NCBI RefSeq assembly: GCF_039521365.1 | Contig: NZ_BAAACF010000002.1 | Coordinates: forward strand, 95,438-159,437 | Direction of reading: 5' to 3' | Source: Clostridium_AW malenominatum | GTDB lineage: Bacteria; Bacillota; Clostridia; Clostridiales; Clostridiaceae | Length of the DNA: 64,000 bases | Shown here: in pieces, positions 50,667 to 59,104 of the stretch | How positions within the stretch are numbered: the first letter of the stretch is position 1 | How the letters are laid out: each line of letters begins with the position of its first letter | Position numbers and translations under genes: made by a program | Notes under the pieces: model-generated | Seen by the model: only the letters and a program-made list of their open reading frames with translations | What the model was told of the DNA's origin: nothing | The model's database searches: none

Positions 50667-52046
50667 CTACTTTCCTAAACAAAATTCTGAGAATATCTTA
50701 TCTATAATGTCTTCTTCCACAGTATCACCAGTTATTTCTCCGAGTCTTATCCATGCATTTCTTATATCTATAGACGCTAAATCTATAGCTAAAGTAAATT
50801 CTAAAGCATTTAAAGCAGCGTTTAAACTTTCCTTTGCTCTTATTAATGCCTCTTTATGTCTTGTATTTGTTATTATAACATCTCCAGCCTTTACTTCTCC
50901 ACCAAAAAACATTTCTTTTATACGCTCTTTTAGTATATCTAATCCTTTACCTGTCATGGCTGAAGTCTCTATAATATATTTTGATTCAATATCTTTAATT
51001 AAATTTTTATCAAATTCATTTTTTAAGTCAACTTTATTTAAAAGAACTAGATATTTTTTATTTTTAATATATTCTATTATCTCATTATCTTCACTATCTA
51101 ATTCTCTACTAGAGTCAAGCATCAAGATTATTAGGTCTCCTTCGTCAATTTTTTCTTTTGACTTTTCAACTCCAATCTTTTCTACTATATCATCAGTCTC
51201 TCTTATACCTGCAGTGTCTACAATTTTTATAGGAACTCCATCTAGATTTATATATTCTTCTATAACATCTCTTGTAGTTCCTGGAACATCCGTAACGATA
51301 GCTCTTTTTTCCATAAGTATAGCATTTAAAAGAGACGATTTTCCTACATTAGGTTTTCCAACTATTATAATATTTAAGCCTTCTCTTAATATTTTTCCCT
51401 CTTCTGCAGTAAGTAACATCTTATCTATATTAATAAGTATTTCTTCTAATTCTTCTTTTACTCTATCTGCCGTTACTTCTTCAAGATCGTCTTCTGGGTA
51501 ATCAACAGTAGCTTCAATATGAGCTATAGTTTGGAGTAGCTTATTTCTTAAACTATCTATCTCTCTAGAAATTCTACCTCCTGATTGAAGTACAGCAGAT
51601 TTCATTGATAGTTCAGTTTTTGATCTAATAATATCTATAACTGCTTCAGCTTGACTTAAATCAATTCTTCCATTTAAAAATGCCCTTTTAGTAAATTCCC
51701 CTGGCTCAGCTATTCTAGCTCCAGCTTTTACTACCTCTTCTAAAATCTTTTTAGTCGGAGTTACTCCACCATGGCAATTAATTTCTACAGTATCTTCTGC
51801 AGTGAAACTTTTAGGTCCTTTCATAAAGCTAATTAGCACTTCATCTAAAGGTTCTTCGCTACTTATTTCCACTATATGTCCATACTTCATAGTATAAGGC
51901 TTCATATCTAAAGCACTGCTTTTATCTTTTCCTCTAAATATCTTATTAACAACTTCTAAGCTTTCTTTTCCAGAAACTCTTATAATAGATATTCCACCTT
52001 CCCCAAGTACCGTTGAAACTGCCGCTATAGTATCAAATTCTCTCAA
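50667..52046 (-). CDS. mnmE: tRNA modification GTPase MnmE (TrmE)
   Basis: 459 aa. An N-terminal tetrahydrofolate-binding domain (about 1-118), G domain with GKPNVGKSSLLNA (about 229-241), DTAGIRETDDIVE, NKVD (LLNKVDLK), and the C-terminal catalytic Cys in FCLGK. The start is TTG 52046 with GGGAGG at 8 nt. It follows the jag terminator. Confidence 0.97.
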   Translation of the reverse strand: MREFDTIAAVSTVLGEGGISIIRVSGKESLEVVNKIFRGKDKSSALDMKPYTMKYGHIVEISSEEPLDEVLISFMKGPKSFTAEDTVEINCHGGVTPTKKILEEVVKAGARIAEPGEFTKRAFLNGRIDLSQAEAVIDIIRSKTELSMKSAVLQSGGRISREIDSLRNKLLQTIAHIEATVDYPEDDLEEVTADRVKEELEEILINIDKMLLTAEEGKILREGLNIIIVGKPNVGKSSLLNAILMEKRAIVTDVPGTTRDVIEEYINLDGVPIKIVDTAGIRETDDIVEKIGVEKSKEKIDEGDLIILMLDSSRELDSEDNEIIEYIKNKKYLVLLNKVDLKNEFDKNLIKDIESKYIIETSAMTGKGLDILKERIKEMFFGGEVKAGDVIITNTRHKEALIRAKESLNAALNALEFTLAIDLASIDIRNAWIRLGEITGDTVEEDIIDKIFSEFCLGK

Positions 52047-52085
52047 TTACTACACCTCCCTGTATTATTATTACCTGTAATTTAA

Positions 52086-52110
52086 AAAGAAAGCCCCTTA
52101 GGCTTTCTTT
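52086..52110 (-). terminator. terminator overlapping the end of jag
   Basis: 10-bp stem AAAGAAAGCC / GGCTTTCTTT with a 5-nt loop, then T-rich on minus. The jag stop codon is in the loop. Confidence 0.85.
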
Positions 52111-52724
52111 AAATCTACAATAACTCTCCTGTAAGGCTCTTCCCCTTCACTATATGTCTTAACATCAGGGTCATTTTGTAAAACCGAATGTATAATTCTT
52201 CTCTCATAAGGATTCATAGGTTCTAGTTTAACAACCCTTCCTGTTCTTTTAGCTTTATTTGCAATTTTAAATGCAAGTCTCTTAAGAGTTTCTTCTCTTT
52301 TCTGCCTATAATTTTCAGTATCAAGTATAACTCTTTTATACTCTGATTCCTGATCTTTATTAATAACAAGACTTACTAAATATTGAAGAGAATCTAAAGT
52401 TTCTCCTCTATAACCTATAAGTACTCCCATATCTGGGCCAGTCATAGAAATCTTTATCGAATCTCCTTCGTCTTTTACTCTAATTTCCGCCTGTATTCCC
52501 ATGGGTCTTAAAACTTCTTTTAAAAAGCATTTTGCCTCATATGAGTAATCTCTTTTAACTGTAACTCTAATTTTAGCTGGTCTTGCCCCAATTATTTTAA
52601 ATAATCCTTTGCTGCCTTCATCTAACACTTCTACTTCAATTTTATCTCTAGTTAAATTCAACTCTTTCAAAGCAGCATCTATAGCATCATCAACGGTCTT
52701 ACCTATCATATCTAAAGTTTTCAT
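52098..52724 (-). CDS. jag: RNA-binding protein Jag (KhpB)
   Basis: 208 aa. Jag N-domain (TVDDAIDAALKELNLTRDKI), KH domain with GVLIGYRGETLDSLQYLVS (about residues 116-134), and a C-terminal R3H domain (NPYERRIIHSVLQNDPDV). Conserved partner of YidC, involved in cell-wall and division control through RNA binding. 14 bp after yidC. Confidence 0.95.
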   Translation of the reverse strand: MKTLDMIGKTVDDAIDAALKELNLTRDKIEVEVLDEGSKGLFKIIGARPAKIRVTVKRDYSYEAKCFLKEVLRPMGIQAEIRVKDEGDSIKISMTGPDMGVLIGYRGETLDSLQYLVSLVINKDQESEYKRVILDTENYRQKREETLKRLAFKIANKAKRTGRVVKLEPMNPYERRIIHSVLQNDPDVKTYSEGEEPYRRVIVDLKKA

Positions 52725-52738
52725 ACCGTAAGCACCCC

Positions 52739-53401
52739 CTATACTTCCTGTTCAGCCATGTGTTTTTCTTCTAGCTTCTTAGTAAGTATTGTTTGAATGG
52801 TCTGTATTATATTACTTGCTACCCAATATAAACCTAAAGCAGCTTTTATTTTGAATGTTATGAAAATCATCATTAAAGACATACTTAAATTCATAGTACT
52901 TGCTTGCTTAGCTTGAGGATTATCTCCTGGTGGATTCATTATAAGACCTGAATAGTATTGTGTAGCTCCAGATAAAACCGCAAGAACTACGTCAGGTTTG
53001 CTTAAATCTTTTATCCAAAGAAATGAAACTCCATTAATACCTTGTATATTATTAAATACATAATACAAGGCTATTAAAATTGGCCATTGCAATAATAAAG
53101 GTAAACATCCTCCAAAAGGACTAACTCCCTTTTCCTTATATAACTTCATAACTTCTTGTTGACCCTTTTGAGGATCATTTTTATATTTATCTTGAATCTT
53201 TTTAGCTTCTGGCTGCATTTTGTTCATTCTAATACTTGATCTTATTGATTTTATATTAAGTGGCATTAATACTAGTTTTATTATTAATGTAGCTAATATA
53301 ATAGCAACACCATATGAGTAATTTGGATTTGTTATTGCGCCACTAACTAATTGGTGCACAAAAACAAAGAAATCAATCAAAGCGTTTTTTAAAAAATCCA
53401 T
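52739..53401 (-). CDS. yidC: membrane protein insertase YidC (OxaA/SpoIIIJ)
   Basis: 220 aa with about five membrane segments. KLVLMPLNIKSIRSSIRMNK includes the conserved Arg of the hydrophilic groove; GGCLPLLLQWPILIALYYV and the last helices follow. It inserts membrane proteins with or without Sec. There is no obvious lipobox, unlike Bacillus SpoIIIJ. It lies 18 bp after yidD. Confidence 0.95.
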   Translation of the reverse strand: MDFLKNALIDFFVFVHQLVSGAITNPNYSYGVAIILATLIIKLVLMPLNIKSIRSSIRMNKMQPEAKKIQDKYKNDPQKGQQEVMKLYKEKGVSPFGGCLPLLLQWPILIALYYVFNNIQGINGVSFLWIKDLSKPDVVLAVLSGATQYYSGLIMNPPGDNPQAKQASTMNLSMSLMMIFITFKIKAALGLYWVASNIIQTIQTILTKKLEEKHMAEQEV

Positions 53402-53419
53402 CCCAAACCTCCAGATACT

Positions 53420-53629
53420 TTATTTAACAGGATCATATCCACCTTTACTAAAAGGATTACATCTTAATACTCTTATAAATGCCAAAAAAGTGCCCTTAAT
53501 AGCTCCATACTTCTCTATTGCATCTAAAGCATATTGAGAGCATGTAGGATAAAATTTACAGCTAGGCCTTTTAAGTGGGGATATATAATTTCTATAAAAA
53601 TTAATTAATAGTATTAATAACTTTTTCAA
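53420..53629 (-). CDS. yidD: membrane protein insertion efficiency factor YidD
   Basis: 69 aa. FYRNYISPLKRPSCKFYPTCSQYALDAIEKYG and the end NPFSKGGYDPVK are canonical (segments shown are contiguous parts). Start is TTG 53629, overlapping the rnpA TGA. Helps YidC-dependent insertion. Confidence 0.95.
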   Translation of the reverse strand: MKKLLILLINFYRNYISPLKRPSCKFYPTCSQYALDAIEKYGAIKGTFLAFIRVLRCNPFSKGGYDPVK

Positions 53630-53964
53630 CGGTTTAAAATACCTGCCTTTTTAAACAAGTTCATTAATGAACCTTCAATGTGCTTATAATTTCTACCCTT
53701 TGAATTAGTTCTTGCTATTACCACTAAATCATAGCCTTGTTTCAATTCATGGCTATTTAATCTATAGCTTTCTTTTATTAATCTTCTAACTCTATTTCTT
53801 ACTACACTTTTTCCAACTTTTTTACTTACAGAAACACCAAATCTATTAAAATTATTTTTTCCGTTCCTATATATATATAAGACAAGTAATTCATTAGAAA
53901 TGGATTTTCCTCTTCTGTATACGGTTCTAAACTCAGCATTTTTTCTTAACTTATATTTTTTCAT
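53626..53964 (-). CDS. rnpA: ribonuclease P protein component
   Basis: 112 aa, basic. LRKNAEFRTVYRRGKS and the RNR motif in VRNRVRRLIKESYRL. Assists the RNase P RNA in 5' maturation of tRNAs. It follows rpmH across a hairpin, and its stop overlaps the yidD start. Confidence 0.97.
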   Translation of the reverse strand: MKKYKLRKNAEFRTVYRRGKSISNELLVLYIYRNGKNNFNRFGVSVSKKVGKSVVRNRVRRLIKESYRLNSHELKQGYDLVVIARTNSKGRNYKHIEGSLMNLFKKAGILNR

Positions 53965-53980
53965 ATTGATAACTCCTTTT

Positions 53981-54019
53981 TTCTGCAGTTGCAGAAAAAG
54001 GCCACACTATAGCGGCCTT
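53981..54019 (-). terminator. hairpin pair between rpmH and rnpA (attenuator candidate)
   Basis: On minus, AAGGCC-N10-GGCCTT followed by TTT lies at the rpmH stop codon (53998-54019). Directly after it is the 7-bp stem TTCTGCA-ac-TGCAGAA and T6 (53981-53996). This could lower rnpA expression relative to rpmH. Confidence 0.6.
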
Positions 54020-54152
54020 AAGCTGTCAATCTTTTTCTACCTTTTTGTCTTCTAGCTCTTAGAACTTTTCTTCCTGATAAAGTACTCATTCTTTTTCTGA
54101 AACCATGTTCTTTTTTTCTTTGTCTCTTTTTTGGTTGATATGTCATAAACAT
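54018..54152 (-). CDS. rpmH: 50S ribosomal protein L34
   Basis: 44 aa, very basic: MTYQPKKRQRKKEHGFRKRM, then STLSGRKVLRARRQKGRKRL. ATG 54152 (MFMTYQ) sits behind GGGGGTG with good spacing; ATG 54146 is an alternative. Standard neighbour of the origin, divergent from dnaA, with the strong promoter 54239-54267. Confidence 0.95.
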   Translation of the reverse strand: MFMTYQPKKRQRKKEHGFRKRMSTLSGRKVLRARRQKGRKRLTA

Positions 54153-54238
54153 CTACACTGCACCCCCTTTATACTAATTATAAATATATAGCAAATATCT
54201 TACTATCATTTCAAATAACTTTAAAGATTCACTATTAA

Positions 54239-54267
54239 ATTATATATTCATGCCCCTTTAATGTCAA
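54239..54267 (-). promoter_or_regulatory. promoter of the rpmH operon
   Basis: Minus-strand TTGACA (54262-54267), 17-bp spacer, TATAAT (54239-54244): a perfect sigma-A consensus, fitting high ribosomal-protein expression. Confidence 0.92.
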
Positions 54268-54649
54268 GAAAAAGGCTATTGTTAATATTTAATAATATTT
54301 TTTGTGGATAACTTCTTGAAACCACCTATATGTTTTGATATTATTATAAAAGGCATGTTGATAACTTTACTCTTCTTAAAAGTTATCAACACCTGTTAAT
54401 AACTTTGTTGATAACTTGTTATCTCTTTATTTTGTATATATTTTATGCTGTTTTTTCAATATTATTTACCTTTTTAATAATGTTGAAATGTTTTATTCAC
54501 ATCTGTAGATAATTATTTTTTTGCATTTTATATTAACTTTATTATAAACATGTGAATACTTTTATTAACAATTGTCAAGAAATTATAATATGTAAAAACT
54601 TCTGTATATAAATTGTTAATTAATATAAATTTGAACTGGAGGATAAAAA
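54268..54649. other. oriC part 1: DnaA-box cluster upstream of dnaA
   Basis: A 497-bp non-coding gap lies between rpmH and dnaA. DnaA boxes seen: TGTGGATAA 54303-54311 (perfect), and relatives TGTTGATAA 54356-54364, TTATCAACA 54383-54391, TGTTAATAA 54394-54402, TGTTGATAA 54406-54414, TGTAGATAA 54504-54512. Very AT-rich stretches follow. It resembles the Bacillus incA/incB region and probably also carries dnaA autoregulation. The dnaA promoter is not clear. Confidence 0.88.
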
Positions 54650-56011
54650 ATGAGTATCCAATTAAATGATATTTGGGAAAAAACCTTAAATATTATTAAG
54701 GGTGAACTTACCGAAGTAAGCTTTAACACTTGGATTAAAAGTATTACTCCATTAAAGCTAGAAAATAATACTCTCTATTTAGTAGTTCCTAATGATTTTA
54801 CAAGAGGAATACTTAGTAGTAGGTATAAGGATTTAATAGCTAATGGATTAAAATTAATTACTTCAAAAAAATATAATATTGAATTTTATATTTCATCCGA
54901 AGATACTTCAGCTAGCTCTGAAGTTATTAAAAAAGATACTACAGAGATAAAGCGAGGAGCTACTGTTGTTGTAAATGATGAAATGTCTACCATGCTAAAT
55001 CCAAAATATACTTTTGATTCATTTGTCATAGGAAATAGTAATAGATTCGCCCATGCTGCATCACTCGCAGTTGCTGAATCTCCTGCAAAAGCTTACAATC
55101 CATTATTTATATATGGAGGAGTTGGACTAGGAAAGACTCACTTAATGCACGCAATAGGTCACTATGTACTGCAAAATAATTCAAAGGCAAAAGTAGTATA
55201 TGTATCTTCTGAGAAATTTACTAATGAATTAATAAATTCTATAAAAGATGATAAGAACGTTGAATTTAGAAATAAATATAGAAACGTAGATATCCTTATG
55301 ATAGACGATATTCAATTTATTGCTGGAAAGGAACGTACTCAAGAAGAATTTTTCCATACATTTAATGCTTTATATGAAGCAAATAAACAAATTATATTAT
55401 CTAGTGATAGACCACCAAAAGAAATTCCTACATTAGAGGATAGATTACGTTCAAGATTCGAATGGGGATTAATTGCTGATATACAAGCCCCCGACTTTGA
55501 AACAAGAATGGCCATACTAAAAAAGAAGGCTGATGTAGAACATTTAAATATACCTAATGAAGTAATGGTCTATATAGCAACTAAAATTAAATCTAATATA
55601 CGTGAATTAGAAGGAGCATTAATTAGAATTGTTGCTTTTTCTTCATTAACTAATAAAGAAATTAGTGTTGAATTGGCCTCTGAAGCTTTAAAAGATATCA
55701 TTTCTAATAAACAATCAAAGCAAGTAACTATTGAACTTATTCAAGATATAGTATCAAGTTATTTTAGCTTAAGAGTAGAAGATTTCAAATCTGCAAGAAG
55801 AACAAGAAATGTAGCTTTCCCAAGACAAATAGCAATGTATCTTTGCAGAAAACTTACAGATACTTCCTTACCTAAAATAGGTGAAGAATTTGGTGGTAGA
55901 GACCATACCACTGTAATACACGCTTATGAAAAAATTTCAACAAGCTTAAAAGAAGATGAATCTCTTCAGAACACTGTAAATGACTTAACTAAAAAAATTA
56001 ATCAAAAATAA
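54650..56011 (+). CDS. dnaA: chromosomal replication initiator DnaA
   Basis: 453 aa. Domain I (about 1-85), short linker, AAA+ domain III with Walker A GGVGLGKTHL (about 157-166), ILMIDDIQF, and domain IV with the DnaA-box-binding signature GGRDHTTVIHAYEKI (about 419-433). Binds DnaA boxes and melts the origin. Start ATG 54650 with CTGGAGG at 9 nt. Origin elements lie on both sides. Confidence 0.99.
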   Translation: MSIQLNDIWEKTLNIIKGELTEVSFNTWIKSITPLKLENNTLYLVVPNDFTRGILSSRYKDLIANGLKLITSKKYNIEFYISSEDTSASSEVIKKDTTEIKRGATVVVNDEMSTMLNPKYTFDSFVIGNSNRFAHAASLAVAESPAKAYNPLFIYGGVGLGKTHLMHAIGHYVLQNNSKAKVVYVSSEKFTNELINSIKDDKNVEFRNKYRNVDILMIDDIQFIAGKERTQEEFFHTFNALYEANKQIILSSDRPPKEIPTLEDRLRSRFEWGLIADIQAPDFETRMAILKKKADVEHLNIPNEVMVYIATKIKSNIRELEGALIRIVAFSSLTNKEISVELASEALKDIISNKQSKQVTIELIQDIVSSYFSLRVEDFKSARRTRNVAFPRQIAMYLCRKLTDTSLPKIGEEFGGRDHTTVIHAYEKISTSLKEDESLQNTVNDLTKKINQK

Positions 56012-56274
56012 TCAACAGGTGTTTATAATATTATCAAGTTATACTGTTGATTATTTAAATAATTTATTTTCACTTGAACAATGTGGATAACGTTAAGGAA
56101 TTTGTTCTTACTTATACACAGTTATTTTTCATAAGCTTTCTTTTATTTTCAATGGTTTTAGGGGTTACTAACAAACTCACAGCCCCTACTACTACTATTA
56201 CTGTTTTAATTATATTATCTTCTCTATATATAACTTAAAATTATTATGTGAATTAAAGTTTGGAGGTTTCCTTT
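56012..56274. other. oriC part 2: DnaA boxes and unwinding region between dnaA and dnaN
   Basis: Perfect boxes TGTGGATAA (56082-56090) and TTATACACA (56112-56120) in opposite orientations, plus weaker TTGATTA-like copies near 56045. Then a short GC-rich patch ACAGCCCC (56179-56186), a run of CTA triplets (56186-56203) like the Bacillus DnaA-trio, and an AT-rich tract. This matches the incC / basal unwinding layout. Confidence 0.85.
56186..56203 (+). promoter_or_regulatory. DnaA-trio-like element
   Basis: CTA CTA CTA CTA TTA CTG directly follows GCCCC. In Bacillus, 3'-GAT-5' repeats on the complementary strand next to a GC cluster guide DnaA filament formation on single-stranded DNA. The pattern is seen; the function is inferred. 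Confidence 0.68.
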
Positions 56275-57378
56275 ATGAAATTTATTTGTGATAAAAATAT
56301 ACTAAACGAAGCAATATCAATTTCTCAAAAAGCTGTCACAGGAAAATCAACAATGCAAATACTTCAAGGTATTTTAATTAATGTTGAAAAAGACAATATT
56401 AAATTTACTGGTTCTGATATAGACTTAAGTATTGAAACTAATATAAATGCAGATATTTTAGAAGAAGGATCTATAGTTGTAGATTCTAAACTTTTTGGAG
56501 AAATTATTAGAAAATTACCTAATGATAAAATTGAAATTTCCCTAAAAGAAAATAATACTATTGATATAATATGCCAAAAATCTAAATTTAATTTAATACA
56601 TATGAATGCTTCAGATTTTCCTGAGTTACCAAAGATAAATGAAAATATTATATTTTCGATTTCGCAAAAAAAGCTTAAAAGTATGATAAGGGCCGTAATA
56701 TTTGCAATTGCTCAAGAAGAAACAAGACCTATACTAACTGGAGTTTTATTTGAAATTAAAAATAAAAAATTAAACTTAGTAGCATTAGATGGCTATAGGT
56801 TAGCACTTAAAACGGAAAACATAGATAACGAGAATGATATAAATGCAGTTATTCCAGGAAAAACATTAAATGAAGTATCAAAAATATTAGAAGACACTGA
56901 GGATCTGGTAAATATAACTTTTACACCTAACCATATATTATTTAGTATTGGAGAAACTAAAATAATATCTAGATTACTAGAAGGAGAGTTTATAAAATAT
57001 AACTCTATAATTCCTGAAGATTATAATTTAAAGGTTATAGCAAAAAGAATGGATTTATTAAATTGTATAGAAAGAGCTTCTCTTATGGCCAAGGATGGGA
57101 ATACTAGTTTAATTAAGCTTACAATAGACGGAGATAATATGGTAATAACTTCAAATTCTCAATTAGGAATGGTTAGGGAAGAATTTAATATAATATTGCA
57201 AGGTCAGTCTTTACAAATTGCATTTAACTCTAAATACTTAATTGATGTACTCAAGATAATGGAAGAAGATGAAATAATAATGGAGTTATCTAGTAGCGTT
57301 ACTCCTTGCATTATAAAAAATAAAGAGATGGATAATTGTACTTATTTAATACTGCCAGTTAGATTATTAAATAATTAA
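56275..57378 (+). CDS. dnaN: DNA polymerase III beta subunit (sliding clamp)
   Basis: 367 aa. MKFICDKNILNEAISISQKA N terminus, three clamp domains, DGYRLALK in domain II and the C-terminal end YLILPVRL typical of DnaN. ATG 56275 has GGAGG at 8 nt; the five-codon upstream extension is the ribosome site itself. Ring-shaped processivity factor. Confidence 0.98.
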   Translation: MKFICDKNILNEAISISQKAVTGKSTMQILQGILINVEKDNIKFTGSDIDLSIETNINADILEEGSIVVDSKLFGEIIRKLPNDKIEISLKENNTIDIICQKSKFNLIHMNASDFPELPKINENIIFSISQKKLKSMIRAVIFAIAQEETRPILTGVLFEIKNKKLNLVALDGYRLALKTENIDNENDINAVIPGKTLNEVSKILEDTEDLVNITFTPNHILFSIGETKIISRLLEGEFIKYNSIIPEDYNLKVIAKRMDLLNCIERASLMAKDGNTSLIKLTIDGDNMVITSNSQLGMVREEFNIILQGQSLQIAFNSKYLIDVLKIMEEDEIIMELSSSVTPCIIKNKEMDNCTYLILPVRLLNN

Positions 57379-57395
57379 GACTAGGAGAATAATAA

Positions 57396-57602
57396 ATGAC
57401 AAATATAGAAATAAACACAGAAATTATCAAATTAGATGCATTTTTAAAATGGTCAGGTTTTGTTGTTAATGGTTCGGATGCTAAACTTATAATTAGTGAA
57501 GGCGCTGTAAAGGTAAATGGTGAAGTTGAAACTAGAAGAGGACGAAAACTTACTAAAGGTGATAAAATAGAAGTAGAAAATGAATGTTATATTATAGTTT
57601 AA
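57396..57602 (+). CDS. yaaA: S4-domain RNA-binding protein YaaA
   Basis: 68 aa. S4 fold: IKLDAFLKWSGFVVNGSDAK, then EGAVKVNGEVETRRGRKL. Conserved between dnaN and recF in Firmicutes; linked to ribosome assembly in Bacillus. 17 bp after dnaN. Confidence 0.93.
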   Translation: MTNIEINTEIIKLDAFLKWSGFVVNGSDAKLIISEGAVKVNGEVETRRGRKLTKGDKIEVENECYIIV

Positions 57603-57610
57603 ACTTTTTA

Positions 57611-57655
57611 TATGCACAATGTATGATAAAAATAATCTCTTATACATTGTGCATA
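57611..57655 (+). repeat. 14-bp inverted repeat between yaaA and recF
   Basis: TATGCACAATGTAT (57611-57624) and ATACATTGTGCATA (57642-57655), perfect, 17-nt loop. No U tract, so more likely an mRNA-stability or pausing structure, or an operator; the recF promoter begins 5 bp later. Confidence 0.6.
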
Positions 57656-57660
57656 CTAAT

Positions 57661-57688
57661 TTGTGGAATATTTATATTATGGTATAAT
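57661..57688 (+). promoter_or_regulatory. promoter candidate before recF
   Basis: TTGTGG (57661-57666), 16-bp spacer, TATAAT (57683-57688), 20 bp before the recF ATG. It would drive recF-remB-gyrBA independently of dnaN. Confidence 0.6.
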
Positions 57689-57707
57689 ATTTATTAAAGG
57701 TGTTTTT

Positions 57708-58805
57708 ATGTATATTAAGTATTTACAGTTAATTAATTTTAGAAATTATAAAAAACTATATATAGAACTTAGTAAAAATGTGAATGTATTTATTGGAGAT
57801 AATGCTCAAGGGAAAACCAATATTTTAGAAAGTATTTATTATTCAAGTATAGGTAGGTCTCATAGAACAAATAAAGATAAAGAAATGATCAATTGGAACG
57901 CTGAAAATTCCTATATACAACTTTATGTTATTAACAATAGACTAGACAAAAAAGTTGAAATAAAAATATTTAAAGAAGGAAAAAAAGGAATAAATGTTAA
58001 TACCATCAAGATTAATAAAATCAATGAACTATTTAAGATACTCAATGTAGTTATGTTTTCACCAGAAGATTTAAAAATAATTAAAGAATCTCCTTCTTAT
58101 AGACGAAAGTTTTTAGATATTGAACTATGTAAATTAAATGAAAAATATTATTATAATTTAGTTCAATACAATAAGGTTTTAAACGAAAGAAATACTTTAT
58201 TAAAAAAAATAGATGAAAATACAAAGAGTATAATAGATATTTATGATAATCAGCTTTCAACCTATGGAGCTTATATAATAAGTCAAAGAATTAAATATTT
58301 AGAAGAGATGAATTCTATAGGTTTTGATATACACAAAGACATAACATCTGGAATAGAGAATATAAAGTTTGATTATATATCTACTATTCCAATAACTAAA
58401 GAATTAGAAAAAAACTTTTATAATTCTTTAGTAAAAAATAGATTTAATGATTTTGAAAAAAGAATAACTACAATCGGCCCTCATAGAGATGATTTTAGTA
58501 TAAAGATAAATGGCATAGATGTTAGAAGCTTTGGCTCACAAGGTCAGCAGAGAACATCTATTTTAACTATAAAATTCTCATCTCTCCACATTATAAAAAA
58601 ACTAACAGGGGAGTATCCTATATTGTTATTGGACGATGTTTTATCAGAGTTAGATTCTAAAAGACAAAAATATATTTTAAATTCCATAAAGGATATTCAA
58701 ACTATAATAACTTGTACTGGTTTGGAAAATATTGAAGATTATATAGATGATAGTGGCAAGATATTCAAAGTAACAAGAGGAGATTGTGTTGAGTATGACA
58801 AATAG
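57708..58805 (+). CDS. recF: DNA replication and repair protein RecF
   Basis: 365 aa. MYIKYLQLINFRNYKKL N terminus, Walker A GDNAQGKTNILE (about residues 30-41), ABC-type signature FGSQGQQRTSIL, and Walker B YPILLLDDVLSELD. Loads RecA at gaps. ATG 57708 with AAAGGTG; a 15-residue upstream extension lacks similarity. Confidence 0.96.
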   Translation: MYIKYLQLINFRNYKKLYIELSKNVNVFIGDNAQGKTNILESIYYSSIGRSHRTNKDKEMINWNAENSYIQLYVINNRLDKKVEIKIFKEGKKGINVNTIKINKINELFKILNVVMFSPEDLKIIKESPSYRRKFLDIELCKLNEKYYYNLVQYNKVLNERNTLLKKIDENTKSIIDIYDNQLSTYGAYIISQRIKYLEEMNSIGFDIHKDITSGIENIKFDYISTIPITKELEKNFYNSLVKNRFNDFEKRITTIGPHRDDFSIKINGIDVRSFGSQGQQRTSILTIKFSSLHIIKKLTGEYPILLLDDVLSELDSKRQKYILNSIKDIQTIITCTGLENIEDYIDDSGKIFKVTRGDCVEYDK

Positions 58806-58823
58806 TAAGAGGAGGAAATTTTT

Positions 58824-59087
58824 ATGTTTTTGCATTTAGGAGAAAATATAGTTGTTCCTTTAAAAGATATAATAGGAATTTTTGATATAGAAAAATCTAT
58901 GTATAGTTCTGATACTATGCAATTTTTGAGATTAGCTGAAGAAGATGGATTTGTAGAAAGAATTACTAAGGAAAAACCTAAATCTTTTGTAATAGCGGAG
59001 GTAAATAAAAAAAGTAAAATATATTTATCACCTATTTCATCTGCAACATTATCTAAAAGATCTCAATCAATATACTATGAACCTTAA
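58824..59087 (+). CDS. remB: extracellular matrix regulator RemB (YaaB, DUF370)
   Basis: 87 aa. FLHLGENIVVPLKDIIGIFD and a C-terminal YLSPISSATLSKR. DUF370 proteins form DNA-binding rings that activate matrix genes in Bacillus; RemB itself is less well understood. It sits between recF and gyrB as in Bacillus. Confidence 0.9.
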   Translation: MFLHLGENIVVPLKDIIGIFDIEKSMYSSDTMQFLRLAEEDGFVERITKEKPKSFVIAEVNKKSKIYLSPISSATLSKRSQSIYYEP

Positions 59088-59104
59088 ATTTAAGGAGGAT
59101 AAAT

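Noticed and set aside
50707..51501. 264-codon plus-strand frame opposite mnmE
   Set aside because: Shadow of a strongly conserved gene; Ser/Ile-rich, no ribosome site, no recognisable domain.
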